Part shown: one piece after another, positions 10,275 through 21,058 of the stretch | Position numbering within the stretch: position 1 is the first letter of the stretch | Layout: the number at the start of each line of letters is the position of its first letter | Position numbers and translations under genes: made by a program | Notes under the pieces: model-generated | Database searches by the model: none | Told to the model about the DNA's origin: nothing | The model's input: the letters and a program-made list of their open reading frames with translations, nothing else | Assembly: GCF_013337685.1 (NCBI RefSeq) | Contig: NZ_SUQN01000003.1 | Span: 461,166-525,165 of the forward strand | DNA length: 64,000 nucleotides | Origin: Citrobacter gillenii | GTDB taxonomy: Bacteria; Pseudomonadota; Gammaproteobacteria; Enterobacterales; Enterobacteriaceae | Reading direction: 5' to 3'

Positions 10275-11006
10275 TTATCCACGCTGGCGGACGGCCTCAA
10301 ACAAGCAAATCCCCGTCGCAACAGAAACGTTAAGCGATGAAACGCTCCCCGCCATCGGAATACTGATCAGCTCATCACAATGTTCGCGGGTCAGACGACG
10401 CATACCTTCGCCTTCTGCGCCCATCACCAATGCCAGACGACCGGTCATTTTACTCTGGAACAGAGTATGGTCCGCTTCACCGGCGGTTCCGACGATCCAG
10501 ATATTCTCTTCCTGCAGCATACGCATGGTACGTGCCAGATTGGTCACGCGGATCAGCGGTACGTTTTCAGCAGCACCGCAGGCTACTTTTTTCGCCGTGG
10601 CATTCAGCAGCGCAGAACGATCTTTCGGTACGATAACCGCGTGCACACCGGCAGCGTCTGCGCTACGCAAGCAAGCACCAAGGTTGTGCGGATCGGTGAC
10701 ACCATCGAGGATCAAAAAGAACGGTTGATCAAGTGAGGCAATCAGATCCGGCAGATCGTTCTCCTGATACTGACGACCCGGTTTCACGCGGGCAATGATT
10801 CCCTGATGAACTGCACCCTCACTTTTCTCATCCAGGAACTGGCGATTCGCCAACTGGATGACAACACCCTGGGCTTCCAGGGCATGGATCAGCGGCAGCA
10901 GGCGTTTGTCTTCACGCCCTTTGAGAATAAAGACCTCCTGAAAGCGCTCAGGCGCACGCTCAAGCAGGGCCTGCACCGCATGGATGCCGTAAATCATTTC
11001 ACTCAT
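10275..11006 (-). CDS. rlmB: 23S rRNA (guanosine-2251-2'-O)-methyltransferase RlmB
   Basis: This 243-residue SPOUT-class methyltransferase modifies G2251 in the peptidyl-transferase P-loop of 23S rRNA using S-adenosylmethionine. The N-terminal substrate-binding domain (1-75) is followed by the knotted SpoU domain. Motif 1 is [18 protein letters not shown] (N108, R114), then [10 protein letters not shown] and the C-terminal [14 protein letters not shown]. Its length is that of E. coli RlmB. It lies 73 nt after rnr in the same direction. Confidence 0.97.
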   Translation of the reverse strand: MSEMIYGIHAVQALLERAPERFQEVFILKGREDKRLLPLIHALEAQGVVIQLANRQFLDEKSEGAVHQGIIARVKPGRQYQENDLPDLIASLDQPFFLILDGVTDPHNLGACLRSADAAGVHAVIVPKDRSALLNATAKKVACGAAENVPLIRVTNLARTMRMLQEENIWIVGTAGEADHTLFQSKMTGRLALVMGAEGEGMRRLTREHCDELISIPMAGSVSSLNVSVATGICLFEAVRQRG

Positions 11007-11038
11007 GAATGTACTCGTTAAGATAGTTTAAGTGTAAC

Positions 11039-11063
11039 GCCGGGCAACGCGTGGTCGCCCGGC
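11039..11063. other. GC-rich stem-loop between rnr and rlmB
   Basis: Perfect 7-bp inverted repeat GCCGGGC/GCCCGGC with an 11-nt loop and no T run. It may attenuate or process the rnr-rlmB message; it is not a clear terminator. Confidence 0.5.
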
Positions 11064-11079
11064 TTACGGTTTATGGCTG

Positions 11080-13542
11080 TTATTGCGCGACGTTCTTTTT
11101 CGCCGCGCGCTTGGCTTTGGTGGCGGCCGCGATTTTAAGCGTTTTTGTCGAGGGCTTTTTCGCTTTTTTATCGCCTTTTTTCTCAGCCGTTTTTTTATCC
11201 GCCTGAGGTTTAGCTTTGCCTTTTTTCTCGCCGCGGAATGCGCTATCCGGTTCGAAATTCACCTTTTTTCCCGCCTGACGACGTCGGCCGGTGCTTTTAC
11301 CCGTATCGCCTTTCTTCGCCTTTTCACGCGCAGTTTTACCCTCGTTGCGCGGGGCACGTTCGCTGGAGATCAGGCTAAAGTCGATTTTACGCTCGTCCAT
11401 GTTGACGGCTTCCACACGCACTTCGACGCGATCGCCCAGGCGATACATCTGACCGCTTGATTCACCGGTCAGGCGTTGCCCAACCTGATCGAAGCGATAG
11501 TAGTCGTTATCCAGCGAGGAGACATGCACCAGGCCGTCAATAAACAGTTCATCCAGGCGGACAAAGAAGCCAAAACCGGTCACACTGGCAATGACGCCTT
11601 TAAAGACATTACCGACCTGATCCAGCATGAAGTCACACTTCAGCCAGTCAGATACATCGCGCGTAGCTTCATCAGCACGACGTTCTGCCATAGAACAGTG
11701 CTGACCCAGTTGCAGCATCTCTTCCATCGAATAGTGGTAGCCACCGGTTTCCGTGGTATTGCCTTTGTGGCCCTGCTCCTGCGCCAGCAGATACTTGATC
11801 GCACGGTGCAAAGAGAGGTCCGGGTAACGACGGATCGGCGAGGTAAAGTGGGCATAAGACTGCAGCGCCAGACCAAAGTGACCGCGGTTTTCGGGATCGT
11901 AAATCGCCTGCTTCATCGAGCGCAGCAGCATAGTTTGCAGCATTTCTGCGTCAGGTCGATCGGCAATCGACTCCAACAACTCGGCGTAATCGCGCGGCTC
12001 AGGTTTGTTGCCGCCCGGCAGCTCCAGTCCCAACTCCGCCAGCACGGAACGGAAGGAGGTAATCGCTTCAGTCGTCGGCTTGTCATGGATACGGAACAGT
12101 GCCGGCTCTTTGGCTTTCTCAACAAAACGTGCCGCTGAGATGTTCGCCAGGATCATGCACTCTTCGATCAGCTTGTGTGCGTCGTTACGCTGAGTCTGCT
12201 CAATGCGTTCAATACGGCGTTCGGCATTGAAGATAAACTTCGCTTCTTCGCTCTCAAACGAGATACCGCCGCGCTCTTCACGGGCTTTATCCAACACTTT
12301 GTAGAGATTGTGCAGCTCTTCAATGTGTTTCACCAACGGTGCGTATTGCTCACGCAGTTCCTCATCACCCTGCAGCATGTGCCAGACCTTGGTGTAGGTC
12401 AAACGCGCGTGGGAGCTCATCACCGCTTCATAGAATTTGTAGCCCGTCAGGCGCCCTTTCGTGGAGATGGTCATCTCACAAACCATGCACAGCCTGTCTA
12501 CCTGCGGGTTCAGCGAGCATAACCCGTTGGAAAGGACTTCCGGTAGCATCGGTACAACCTGCGACGGGAAGTAGACGGAAGTCCCGCGGCTGCGCGCTTC
12601 CTGGTCCAGCGGGGTAGGCGGACGCACGTAATAACTGACGTCAGCGATAGCAACCCACAAACGCCAGCCACCGCCGCGTTTCTTCTCACAGTAGACTGCG
12701 TCATCAAAGTCACGCGCATCCTCACCATCAATTGTCACCAACGGCAAATCACGCAGGTCAACACGACCGATTTTGGCCTCTTCCGGTACTTCTTCTTTCA
12801 GCCCGGCGACCTGTTTAACGACTGCATCAGGCCAGATATAAGGGATTTCGTGCGTACGCAGGGCCATATCAACGGCCATGCTGGTACCCATATTGTCACC
12901 CAGCACTTCAACAATTTTACCCACCGCTTTAGTGCGACGAGTCGGGCGCTGGGTCAGTTCAACCACCACCACGAAGCCCATGCGGGCGCCCATCACCTCT
13001 TCTGGTGGGATCAGGATATCAAAGCTGAGACGGCTGTCGTCCGGAACGACAAAACCTACGCCCGCATCGGTAAAGTAACGACCGACAATCTGACTGGTTT
13101 TCGGCACCAGTACACGCACAATACGCGCTTCGCGGCGGCCTTTACGATCCGCGCCCAGCGGTTGCGCCAGTACCTGATCGCCATGGATGCAGGTTTTCAT
13201 CTGCTCACTCGAGAGATACAGATCGTCTTTACGTCCTTCGACGCGCAGAAAGCCGTAGCCATCACGGTGGCCAATAACGGTACCTTTCAGCAGGTCAAGA
13301 CGCTCCGGCAGTGCGTAACACTGCCGGCGGGTGAAGACCAGTTGCCCATCACGCTCCATCGCGCGCAGGCGGCGACGAAGCGCTTCGAGCTGCTCTTCGC
13401 CTTCAATGTTGAGTTCAACGGCCAGCTCATCGCGGTTGGCCGGTTTTTCACGTTTAGTTAAATGTTCGAGGATAAATTCCCGGCTCGGGATGGGATTCGC
13501 GTATTTTTCTGCTTCGCGTTCCTGGAAAGGATCATGTGACAT
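11080..13542 (-). CDS. rnr: Ribonuclease R
   Basis: This 820-residue processive 3'-5' exoribonuclease of the RNase II family degrades structured RNA. It also acts in rRNA quality control and trans-translation. Order: winged-helix N-domain (about 20-85), two cold-shock domains (85-230), catalytic RNB domain with [13 protein letters not shown] carrying the metal-binding Asp residues, S1 domain (about 645-725), and a Lys-rich tail. An in-frame ATG lies at 13584, but GGAGG 7 nt before the ATG at 13542 (MSHDPFQE) and the known E. coli N-terminus decide the start. It follows nsrR by 38 nt. Confidence 0.97.
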   Translation of the reverse strand: MSHDPFQEREAEKYANPIPSREFILEHLTKREKPANRDELAVELNIEGEEQLEALRRRLRAMERDGQLVFTRRQCYALPERLDLLKGTVIGHRDGYGFLRVEGRKDDLYLSSEQMKTCIHGDQVLAQPLGADRKGRREARIVRVLVPKTSQIVGRYFTDAGVGFVVPDDSRLSFDILIPPEEVMGARMGFVVVVELTQRPTRRTKAVGKIVEVLGDNMGTSMAVDMALRTHEIPYIWPDAVVKQVAGLKEEVPEEAKIGRVDLRDLPLVTIDGEDARDFDDAVYCEKKRGGGWRLWVAIADVSYYVRPPTPLDQEARSRGTSVYFPSQVVPMLPEVLSNGLCSLNPQVDRLCMVCEMTISTKGRLTGYKFYEAVMSSHARLTYTKVWHMLQGDEELREQYAPLVKHIEELHNLYKVLDKAREERGGISFESEEAKFIFNAERRIERIEQTQRNDAHKLIEECMILANISAARFVEKAKEPALFRIHDKPTTEAITSFRSVLAELGLELPGGNKPEPRDYAELLESIADRPDAEMLQTMLLRSMKQAIYDPENRGHFGLALQSYAHFTSPIRRYPDLSLHRAIKYLLAQEQGHKGNTTETGGYHYSMEEMLQLGQHCSMAERRADEATRDVSDWLKCDFMLDQVGNVFKGVIASVTGFGFFVRLDELFIDGLVHVSSLDNDYYRFDQVGQRLTGESSGQMYRLGDRVEVRVEAVNMDERKIDFSLISSERAPRNEGKTAREKAKKGDTGKSTGRRRQAGKKVNFEPDSAFRGEKKGKAKPQADKKTAEKKGDKKAKKPSTKTLKIAAATKAKRAAKKNVAQ

Positions 13543-13580
13543 CGAGGTTCCTCCATTGTCAGCTCTGATGAAGATTTTCG

Positions 13581-14006
13581 TCACTCCACCAGCAATAATT
13601 TATATAGCGGTTGATTCTTTTCAACCAAATCAGCAAGTGTGTAGTTGTCCAGTTCCGTGAGAAAACTTTGCACTGCCTTAGAAAGCGCCTGTTTGAGTCG
13701 ACAGGCAGGGGTAATGTGGCAAAACTCGCTGCTGCAGTTGACCAACGTCAACGGCTCCAACTCGCGGACCACATCACCAATACCAATATCCTTTGCCGCT
13801 TTGCCCAAGCGGATACCGCCATTTTTTCCACGGATAGCAGTAACGAAGCCAGCCCGGCTAAGTTGATTAATTATTTTGACCATATGATTACGGGACACGC
13901 CGTAGACTTCTGTCACCTCAGAAATACTGGTCATACGTCCTTCGGGTAGCGACGCCATGTAGATTAGCGCACGTAATCCGTAATCGGTGAAACTCGTTAA
14001 CTGCAC
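13581..14006 (-). CDS. nsrR: Nitric-oxide-sensing Rrf2 repressor NsrR
   Basis: This 141-residue Rrf2-family regulator has an iron-sulfur cluster that reacts with NO, relieving repression of hmp and other nitrosative-stress genes. A winged-helix DNA-binding domain comes first ([12 protein letters not shown] as recognition region). Cluster ligands C91, C96 and C102 are all present, with Asp8 as likely fourth ligand. The start is GTG with AGAGG 5-6 nt upstream, as in E. coli. It is first in the nsrR-rnr-rlmB block. Confidence 0.96.
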   Translation of the reverse strand: MQLTSFTDYGLRALIYMASLPEGRMTSISEVTEVYGVSRNHMVKIINQLSRAGFVTAIRGKNGGIRLGKAAKDIGIGDVVRELEPLTLVNCSSEFCHITPACRLKQALSKAVQSFLTELDNYTLADLVEKNQPLYKLLLVE

Positions 14007-14149
14007 ATCAACCTCTGGAAAAAGGATAAAACGGATAAGCCTGGTAGTATTAATTATATTGATGATAAACCAGCCACCAGCCAGGTCGCTAATTTATTTC
14101 AATTCGGGAAGGAAAAAAGCGAGGAACCTACATGATTTTAAGCCAGATA

Positions 14150-14222
14150 CTGATACAAAGCCTTGCATCCGGCTTGCTTTAAAGCAAGCGCAGCGCCATC
14201 TGACGCTACGCTACAACCTACA
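14150..14222. repeat. REP-like palindrome after purA
   Basis: An 18-bp perfect palindrome GCTTGCTTTAAAGCAAGC (14172-14189) sits inside REP-like words (GCATCCGGCTT and CAGCGCCATCTGA). It lies just past the purA stop and upstream of nsrR. It is probably a diverged REP that also stabilises or ends the purA message. Confidence 0.5.
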
Positions 14223-15524
<1,302 letters not shown>

Positions 15525-15623
15525 TCAAAATCACCGTTTGCTTAAAAATGGATTCTACCACCGCTTTTTCAGATATACAGCACTTTTTGCATGCGGAAAT
15601 CCGTAAATTAGTCTACTTATTGG

Positions 15624-15821
15624 TCAGCCAATCGTTTTCTTCAACATGTAGTAGACCACCACGCCTGCAACCACAAGACCTCCACCAAAACGCCGCAAAA
15701 TATTTTCAGGAAGTTGCGCCATTGCCCCGATCATTTTCTTCCAGGCACTGGGATATAGCATCGGACCCAGTCCTTCCAGCACCAAAACCAGCGCGAGTGC
15801 CAACAAAATTGTTGAGTTCAT
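15624..15821 (-). CDS. yjeT: Small inner-membrane protein YjeT (DUF2065)
   Basis: This 65-residue protein has two hydrophobic segments (about 4-22 and 46-61) separated by an amphipathic stretch, as in DUF2065. It lies downstream of hflC and before purA in the same direction. Function is unknown; a role alongside the HflKC membrane complex is only suggested by position. Confidence 0.9.
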   Translation of the reverse strand: MNSTILLALALVLVLEGLGPMLYPSAWKKMIGAMAQLPENILRRFGGGLVVAGVVVYYMLKKTIG

Positions 15822-15842
15822 CCGTTGTCCTTATCTAAAAAG

Positions 15843-15877
15843 AAAACCACCGCATCCTTGGGGATGCTGGTGGTTTT
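15843..15877 (-). terminator. Terminator after hflC
   Basis: Long near-perfect inverted repeat AAAACCAC-CGCATCC-ttgg-GGATGCT-GGTGGTTTT, followed on the minus strand by a T-rich tract. It ends the long nnr-to-hflC transcription unit before yjeT. Confidence 0.88.
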
Positions 15878-15903
15878 GCTGGTTTAAAACCGCGGGTGCG
15901 AGT

Positions 15904-16908
15904 TTAGCGTGTTGCGTTGCTCGGCGTCTTCATGTAGCGGAAGAAATCGCTGTCCGGGCTCATGATCATCACGTCCTGATTGCCTTCGAAGCTCTTCTCA
16001 TAAGCACGCAGGCTACGGATGAAGGCGTAGAAGTCAGGATCCTGACTGAATGCATCAGCAAACAGTTTAGCGGCTTCTGCATCGCCTTCACCGCGCATAA
16101 TACGGCCCTGACGCTCAGATTCTGCCAACGTTTTGGTGACTTCATAGTCCGCTGTTGCACGCAGTTTTTCCGCTTCTTCCTGACCCTGTGAACGATGGCG
16201 ACGTGCTACGGCTTCACGCTCAGCACGCATACGGTTGTAGATCGCCTCAGACACTTCAGCAGGCAGGTTGATTTGCTTAATACGCACGTCAACCACTTCG
16301 ATCCCCAACGCCGCCATACTGTTCGGGTTGATGACCGGTACTTTACCGTTGGTTTCAGCCTGAACGCGCTCAGCCGCTTCGGCAATCGCGCTATCCGCTG
16401 CCGGCGTTGCGACTTCGTCTTCCGTACCTGCAGAACCCGAGTTCAGCGCGTCACGGACTTCCAGCGTTAAGCGACCACGAGAGTCGGTAACGATGTCTTT
16501 TACGTCCAGACGACCAATTTCAGAACGCAGACGGTCAGAGAACTTACGTTTCAGCAGAACTTCTGCCTGAGAAACATCGCCACCGCCCGTTGCCAGGTAG
16601 TAACGGCTGAAGTCACTGATACGCCACTTGATGTAGGAATCAACGATCAGGTCTTTCTTCTCTTTGGTGACAAAGCGATCGGCCTGGTTGTCCATGGTCT
16701 GAATACGCGCATCAAGCATCTTCACGGATTCAATAAATGGAATCTTGAAGTGCAGGCCCGGTGCAACAACCAATGGTTTGTTGTCATCGTCACGTAAAAC
16801 TTTGCCAAAGCGCAGAGTAATACCACGCTCGCCTTCTTTGACCACAAAGAGAGACATGAACAGCACTACCAGAACGATGATGATAATCGCAATAACTGAC
16901 TTACGCAT
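15904..16908 (-). CDS. hflC: HflC, FtsH protease modulator (SPFH protein)
   Basis: This 334-residue inner-membrane protein forms with HflK a large periplasmic cage around the FtsH protease and modulates its degradation of membrane proteins and lambda CII. A single N-terminal membrane anchor (about 4-21) is followed by the SPFH/band-7 domain and a long helical region. The start ATG lies 2 nt after the hflK stop, implying coupled translation and equal stoichiometry. Confidence 0.97.
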   Translation of the reverse strand: MRKSVIAIIIIVLVVLFMSLFVVKEGERGITLRFGKVLRDDDNKPLVVAPGLHFKIPFIESVKMLDARIQTMDNQADRFVTKEKKDLIVDSYIKWRISDFSRYYLATGGGDVSQAEVLLKRKFSDRLRSEIGRLDVKDIVTDSRGRLTLEVRDALNSGSAGTEDEVATPAADSAIAEAAERVQAETNGKVPVINPNSMAALGIEVVDVRIKQINLPAEVSEAIYNRMRAEREAVARRHRSQGQEEAEKLRATADYEVTKTLAESERQGRIMRGEGDAEAAKLFADAFSQDPDFYAFIRSLRAYEKSFEGNQDVMIMSPDSDFFRYMKTPSNATR

Positions 16909-16910
16909 CG

Positions 16911-18167
16911 TTATTCCCCCTGACGCTGGTAGTCGTTACGCTGCGCGTTAACGCGGCGTTGGTCCATAATATCGCCCTGACTGGTGGACGAAGTGTTGCT
17001 TGCTCCCGTGCTGGAAGAGGATGCTGGCGGCAGAGTCAGCAGGTTTGAGCTGCTCTGACTCTTGGCTGCCGGAGCGTTGCCGCCTTTTAGCATTTGATCC
17101 AACGGCAGAACCATCAGATTGCCACCCTTGTCGTTAACCAACACCTTACGGGTATGGCTCAGCACTTTTTCCATGGTCTCGATATACAGACGCTCGCGAG
17201 TAATTTGCGGTGCGGCTTTATATTCCGGCAGAATTTTGGCAAAACGCGCCACTTCACCCTGAGCTTCCAGGATGGTTCGTGTTTTGTATGCACGCGCTTC
17301 TTCAAGAATACGCTGCGCCTGACCATTAGCACGCGGCTGTACTTCGTTGGTGTACGCTTCTGCTTCACGAATGTACTGCTGCTCGTTTTCACGCGCCGCA
17401 ATGGCATCGTCAAATGCCGCTTTCACCTCTTCCGGCGGACGAGCAGCCTGGAAGTTGACGTCCAGCAGGGTAATACCCATGTTGTATGGACGAATGGTCT
17501 CTTCCAGTTCACGCTGGGTATCGCTACGAATAACGGTACGCCCTTCGGTCAGGATACGGTCCATGGTGTATTTACCGATAACCCCACGCAGTGCACTGTC
17601 GGTTGCCTGACGCAGGCTGTCATCAGCACTGGTCACGCTAAACAGATATTTCTGCGGGTCGGTCACGCGGTACTGCACGTTCATCTCAACGCGCACGACG
17701 TTTTCGTCAGAAGTCAGCATCACACCGGAGGCTGCCAGTTCACGCACGGCTTCAACGTTTACCGGCGTAACGGTATCCACAAATGTCGGTTTCCAGTTCA
17801 GACCCGGCTCAACCAAATGGCTGAATTTACCGAAGCGTGTCACTACGCCGCGTTCCGCTTCTTTAATGGTGTAGAAACCGCTGGCTGCCCAGATAATGAC
17901 AATAGCGGCTGCAGCAATAGTAAAGACTCGACCGCCCAGTTGCGGACGCGGGCCTTGCGATGAACTACCGCCACCACCAGAGCCTGTACCTTTACCGCCA
18001 CCCAGACCACCGAGTTTTTTACTCAGCTTGCGGAAGATATCATCAAGATCGGGAGGCCCCTGCTCGCGACCACCTTTGTTTCCATTTCCCTCAGGGTTGC
18101 CGCCAGGTTTGCTGCTTCCCCAGGGGTCGCGGTCTTGTCCGTTATTACCGGGCTGATTCCACGCCAT
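16911..18167 (-). CDS. hflK: HflK, FtsH protease modulator (SPFH protein)
   Basis: This 418-residue partner of HflC has a Gly/Pro-rich cytoplasmic N-tail (about 1-75), one membrane segment (about 80-98), the SPFH/band-7 domain and a long coiled-coil arm. A Ser/Thr-rich C-terminal tail follows. The gap to upstream hflX holds an ERIC element, so hflKC message made from upstream promoters must read through its hairpin. Confidence 0.97.
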   Translation of the reverse strand: MAWNQPGNNGQDRDPWGSSKPGGNPEGNGNKGGREQGPPDLDDIFRKLSKKLGGLGGGKGTGSGGGGSSSQGPRPQLGGRVFTIAAAAIVIIWAASGFYTIKEAERGVVTRFGKFSHLVEPGLNWKPTFVDTVTPVNVEAVRELAASGVMLTSDENVVRVEMNVQYRVTDPQKYLFSVTSADDSLRQATDSALRGVIGKYTMDRILTEGRTVIRSDTQRELEETIRPYNMGITLLDVNFQAARPPEEVKAAFDDAIAARENEQQYIREAEAYTNEVQPRANGQAQRILEEARAYKTRTILEAQGEVARFAKILPEYKAAPQITRERLYIETMEKVLSHTRKVLVNDKGGNLMVLPLDQMLKGGNAPAAKSQSSSNLLTLPPASSSSTGASNTSSTSQGDIMDQRRVNAQRNDYQRQGE

Positions 18168-18194
18168 GTTTGTGCTCCATATTTGTTATGCGAT

Positions 18195-18323
18195 GCTATA
18201 CCTGCGTCTTTTGCGTTGCAGATGCGTTGGCTACGCCCTTCACTCCCAGTCACATAGTTGACTATGCGTTTGGGGATGCCGGGACTTGCCGCCTTCCTAC
18301 CGTACAAAATCCACGAGGTATAG
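18195..18323. repeat. ERIC (IRU) element between hflX and hflK
   Basis: About 129 bp with matching ends CTATACCT and AGGTATAG, and an internal palindromic core (AGTCACATAGTTGACTATG, then TTTGGGGATGCC and TTGCCGCCTTCCT). This is the size and layout of an enterobacterial repetitive intergenic consensus element. It fills most of the 189-bp hflX-hflK gap. Confidence 0.8.
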
Positions 18324-18356
18324 AGGCGAAAAAATCTTCAGGCCATATCCGACAGG

Positions 18357-19637
18357 TCAGACAACATAGTCTTCCAGTGCCGGTTCTTGTTTACAGAGGC
18401 GACGCCAGTCCACGATCGGCATACGTACTTGCAGACCTACGCTGCCGTCTTCCTCCATCCACTCTCTTTCTATTGCCTGAAGTTGGTAAAACCGGCTTCT
18501 CAGACGCCCTTCCTGCGGCGGCAAACGCAGCGTATGCTGCGCAACCTCACCAGAAAGACGCTCTGTTAAAGCCTGAAAAAGCTGTGGTATGCCAATACCG
18601 GTTTGCGCTGAAACCCAAACGCGGATTGGTTTATTTTCTTCATCTCTGTCGATACGCGGTTCAAAATCGTCCAGCATATCGATTTTATTCATTACCAGCA
18701 GAGTCGGGATCTCATGCGCATCGATCTCTTCGAGTACCGTATCGACGGCCTCAATGTTTTCCTGCACACGAAAATCTGCCGCATCAATAACGTGCAGCAG
18801 CAATGTCGCCTGACGAGTTTCCTGTAAAGTGGCTTTAAATGCCGCTACCAGGTCATGCGGTAAATGACGGATAAACCCTACGGTATCCGCCAGCACGGTT
18901 TCGCCGACGTCCGCCACATCGATACGACGTAGCGTCGGATCCAGGGTCGCAAACAGTTGATCTGCTGCATAAACCCGGGCTTCGGTTATCTGGTTGAACA
19001 GGGTGGATTTTCCGGCGTTGGTATATCCCACCAGTGATACGGTTGGGACATCCGCTTTCTTGCGCGACTGCCGCCCCTGCTCACGTTGCTTTTCAACTTT
19101 TTGCAGGCGCGACTGGATCTGCAAAATACGATTACGCAGCAAACGACGGTCGGTTTCGAGCTGGGTTTCACCCGGACCGCGCAAACCAATCCCGCCCTTT
19201 TGCCTTTCAAGGTGGGTCCAGCCACGGACCAGACGCGTAGCCATATGGCGCAACTGCGCCAGCTCAACCTGCAACTTACCTTCATGGGTACGCGCACGTT
19301 GGGCAAAAATATCTAAAATGAGACCGGTCCTGTCGATAACAAGACACTGGCATAACTGTTCCAGGTTACGTTCCTGGGCAGGGCTCAAAGCATGATCAAA
19401 AATCACCACCGCAGCGCCAGTCGCTTTTACGGCTTCCGCAATTTCGATTGCCTTACCTTCACCAACAAAAAACTTCGGGTGCGGTGCTTTACGGCTCCCG
19501 GTAATCACCTGCATTGCTTCGACACCGGCGGAAGAAACCAGAGATTCAAACTCCTGGAGGTCTTCCATATCTTTGTCTTGCGAAAAATAGATGTGTACCA
19601 GTACCGCCTGCTCACCGGCATCATAACGGTCAAACAA
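18357..19637 (-). CDS. hflX: Ribosome-rescue GTPase HflX
   Basis: This 426-residue GTPase binds the 50S E-site and splits stalled ribosomes, notably under heat stress. An HflX-specific N-terminal domain and a coiled-coil linker are followed by the G domain. G1 is GYTNAGKST (204-212), then DTVGFI (G3) and MNKIDM (G4). The start is TTG at 19637, supported by AAGGGG 7 nt upstream and by the E. coli N-terminus MFDRYDAG. It lies 74 nt after hfq. Confidence 0.97.
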   Translation of the reverse strand: MFDRYDAGEQAVLVHIYFSQDKDMEDLQEFESLVSSAGVEAMQVITGSRKAPHPKFFVGEGKAIEIAEAVKATGAAVVIFDHALSPAQERNLEQLCQCLVIDRTGLILDIFAQRARTHEGKLQVELAQLRHMATRLVRGWTHLERQKGGIGLRGPGETQLETDRRLLRNRILQIQSRLQKVEKQREQGRQSRKKADVPTVSLVGYTNAGKSTLFNQITEARVYAADQLFATLDPTLRRIDVADVGETVLADTVGFIRHLPHDLVAAFKATLQETRQATLLLHVIDAADFRVQENIEAVDTVLEEIDAHEIPTLLVMNKIDMLDDFEPRIDRDEENKPIRVWVSAQTGIGIPQLFQALTERLSGEVAQHTLRLPPQEGRLRSRFYQLQAIEREWMEEDGSVGLQVRMPIVDWRRLCKQEPALEDYVV

Positions 19638-19711
19638 GCGTCAACCCCTTAATATATATCAACGGGGAACGCAGGATCTCTGGCTCCCCGTGTGTAAAAC
19701 AGCCCAAAACC

Positions 19712-20035
<324 letters not shown>

Positions 20036-20107
20036 TTATATGCTTATTTGTACTTTGAACCTTTCGATTCTGAAAAATTGCGCACGATACGTTTCAATTG
20101 TACACAT

Positions 20108-21058
20108 TCAATTCGCGATAGCACCAACAACCTGTAATACTTCGTTTCGCGCCTGGTCAGGCTTTTCACTGTCAAGCCAGTGCCCCCCTTCCCAACCACG
20201 TAACCAGGTTACCTGCCGCTTCGCCAATTGCCTCGTGGCGCAAACACCTCTATAAACCATTTCATCGTATGAAATTTCGCCTTCAATGTACGACCACATC
20301 TGGCGATACCCAACACAACGAATGGAAGGCAAATCCGTATGCAAATCTCCTCGGGCAAAAAGCGCCCGGACTTCTGCTTCAAAACCTGAAGCTAACATCT
20401 GATGAAAACGCTGCTCAATTCGCTGATGGAGCAGTTCACGGCTCGCCGGGGCGATTGCAAACTGATGCACCTGATACGGCAAAGCATCTCCTGACGTTTG
20501 CGTCAGCTCCGTTAAAGTTTTACCCGAAATGAAAAAAACTTCCAGTGCCCGGGAAAGTCTTTGCGGATCATTTGGATGAATCCGCGCCGCAGCAACCGGA
20601 TCGATCTCCTGAAGCTGTCGGTGTAACGCATCCCATCCACGCTCTGCCGCCTGCTGCTCAATGCTGGCTCTGACCTCCGGGTCCGCCGACGGTAACGGCG
20701 ACAACCCTTCCAGCAAGGCTTTGAAATATAACATTGTGCCACCCACTAACAGCGGAATTCGTCCCGCTGCGGTGATATCGGCCATCTCCGCTAGCGCATC
20801 GCGACGAAAATCCGCCGCAGAATACGCCTGCGCTGGATCGCGAATATCCAGCAATCGATGCGGCGCAGCCTTTAACTCTTCAGCATCCGGCTTAGCTGTA
20901 CCGATATCCATCCCCTTGTAGATAAGGGCGGAATCAACGCTTATCAACTCTACTGGCAAAACTTTACGCAATTCAATTGCTAATGCTGTTTTACCGGAGG
21001 CCGTCGGCCCCATCAAAAATAGTGCCTTTGGCAGGCTCGCCTTACTGATATCACTCAT
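20108..21058 (-). CDS. miaA: tRNA dimethylallyltransferase MiaA
   Basis: This 316-residue enzyme transfers a dimethylallyl group to A37 of tRNAs reading UNN codons. The P-loop-like GPTASGKT is at 17-24, [16 protein letters not shown] binds substrate, and the C-terminal part wraps the anticodon loop. The ATG overlaps the mutL stop by 8 bases, so translation is probably coupled. The tRNA-Phe gene at 58586 encodes one of its substrates. Confidence 0.97.
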   Translation of the reverse strand: MSDISKASLPKALFLMGPTASGKTALAIELRKVLPVELISVDSALIYKGMDIGTAKPDAEELKAAPHRLLDIRDPAQAYSAADFRRDALAEMADITAAGRIPLLVGGTMLYFKALLEGLSPLPSADPEVRASIEQQAAERGWDALHRQLQEIDPVAAARIHPNDPQRLSRALEVFFISGKTLTELTQTSGDALPYQVHQFAIAPASRELLHQRIEQRFHQMLASGFEAEVRALFARGDLHTDLPSIRCVGYRQMWSYIEGEISYDEMVYRGVCATRQLAKRQVTWLRGWEGGHWLDSEKPDQARNEVLQVVGAIAN

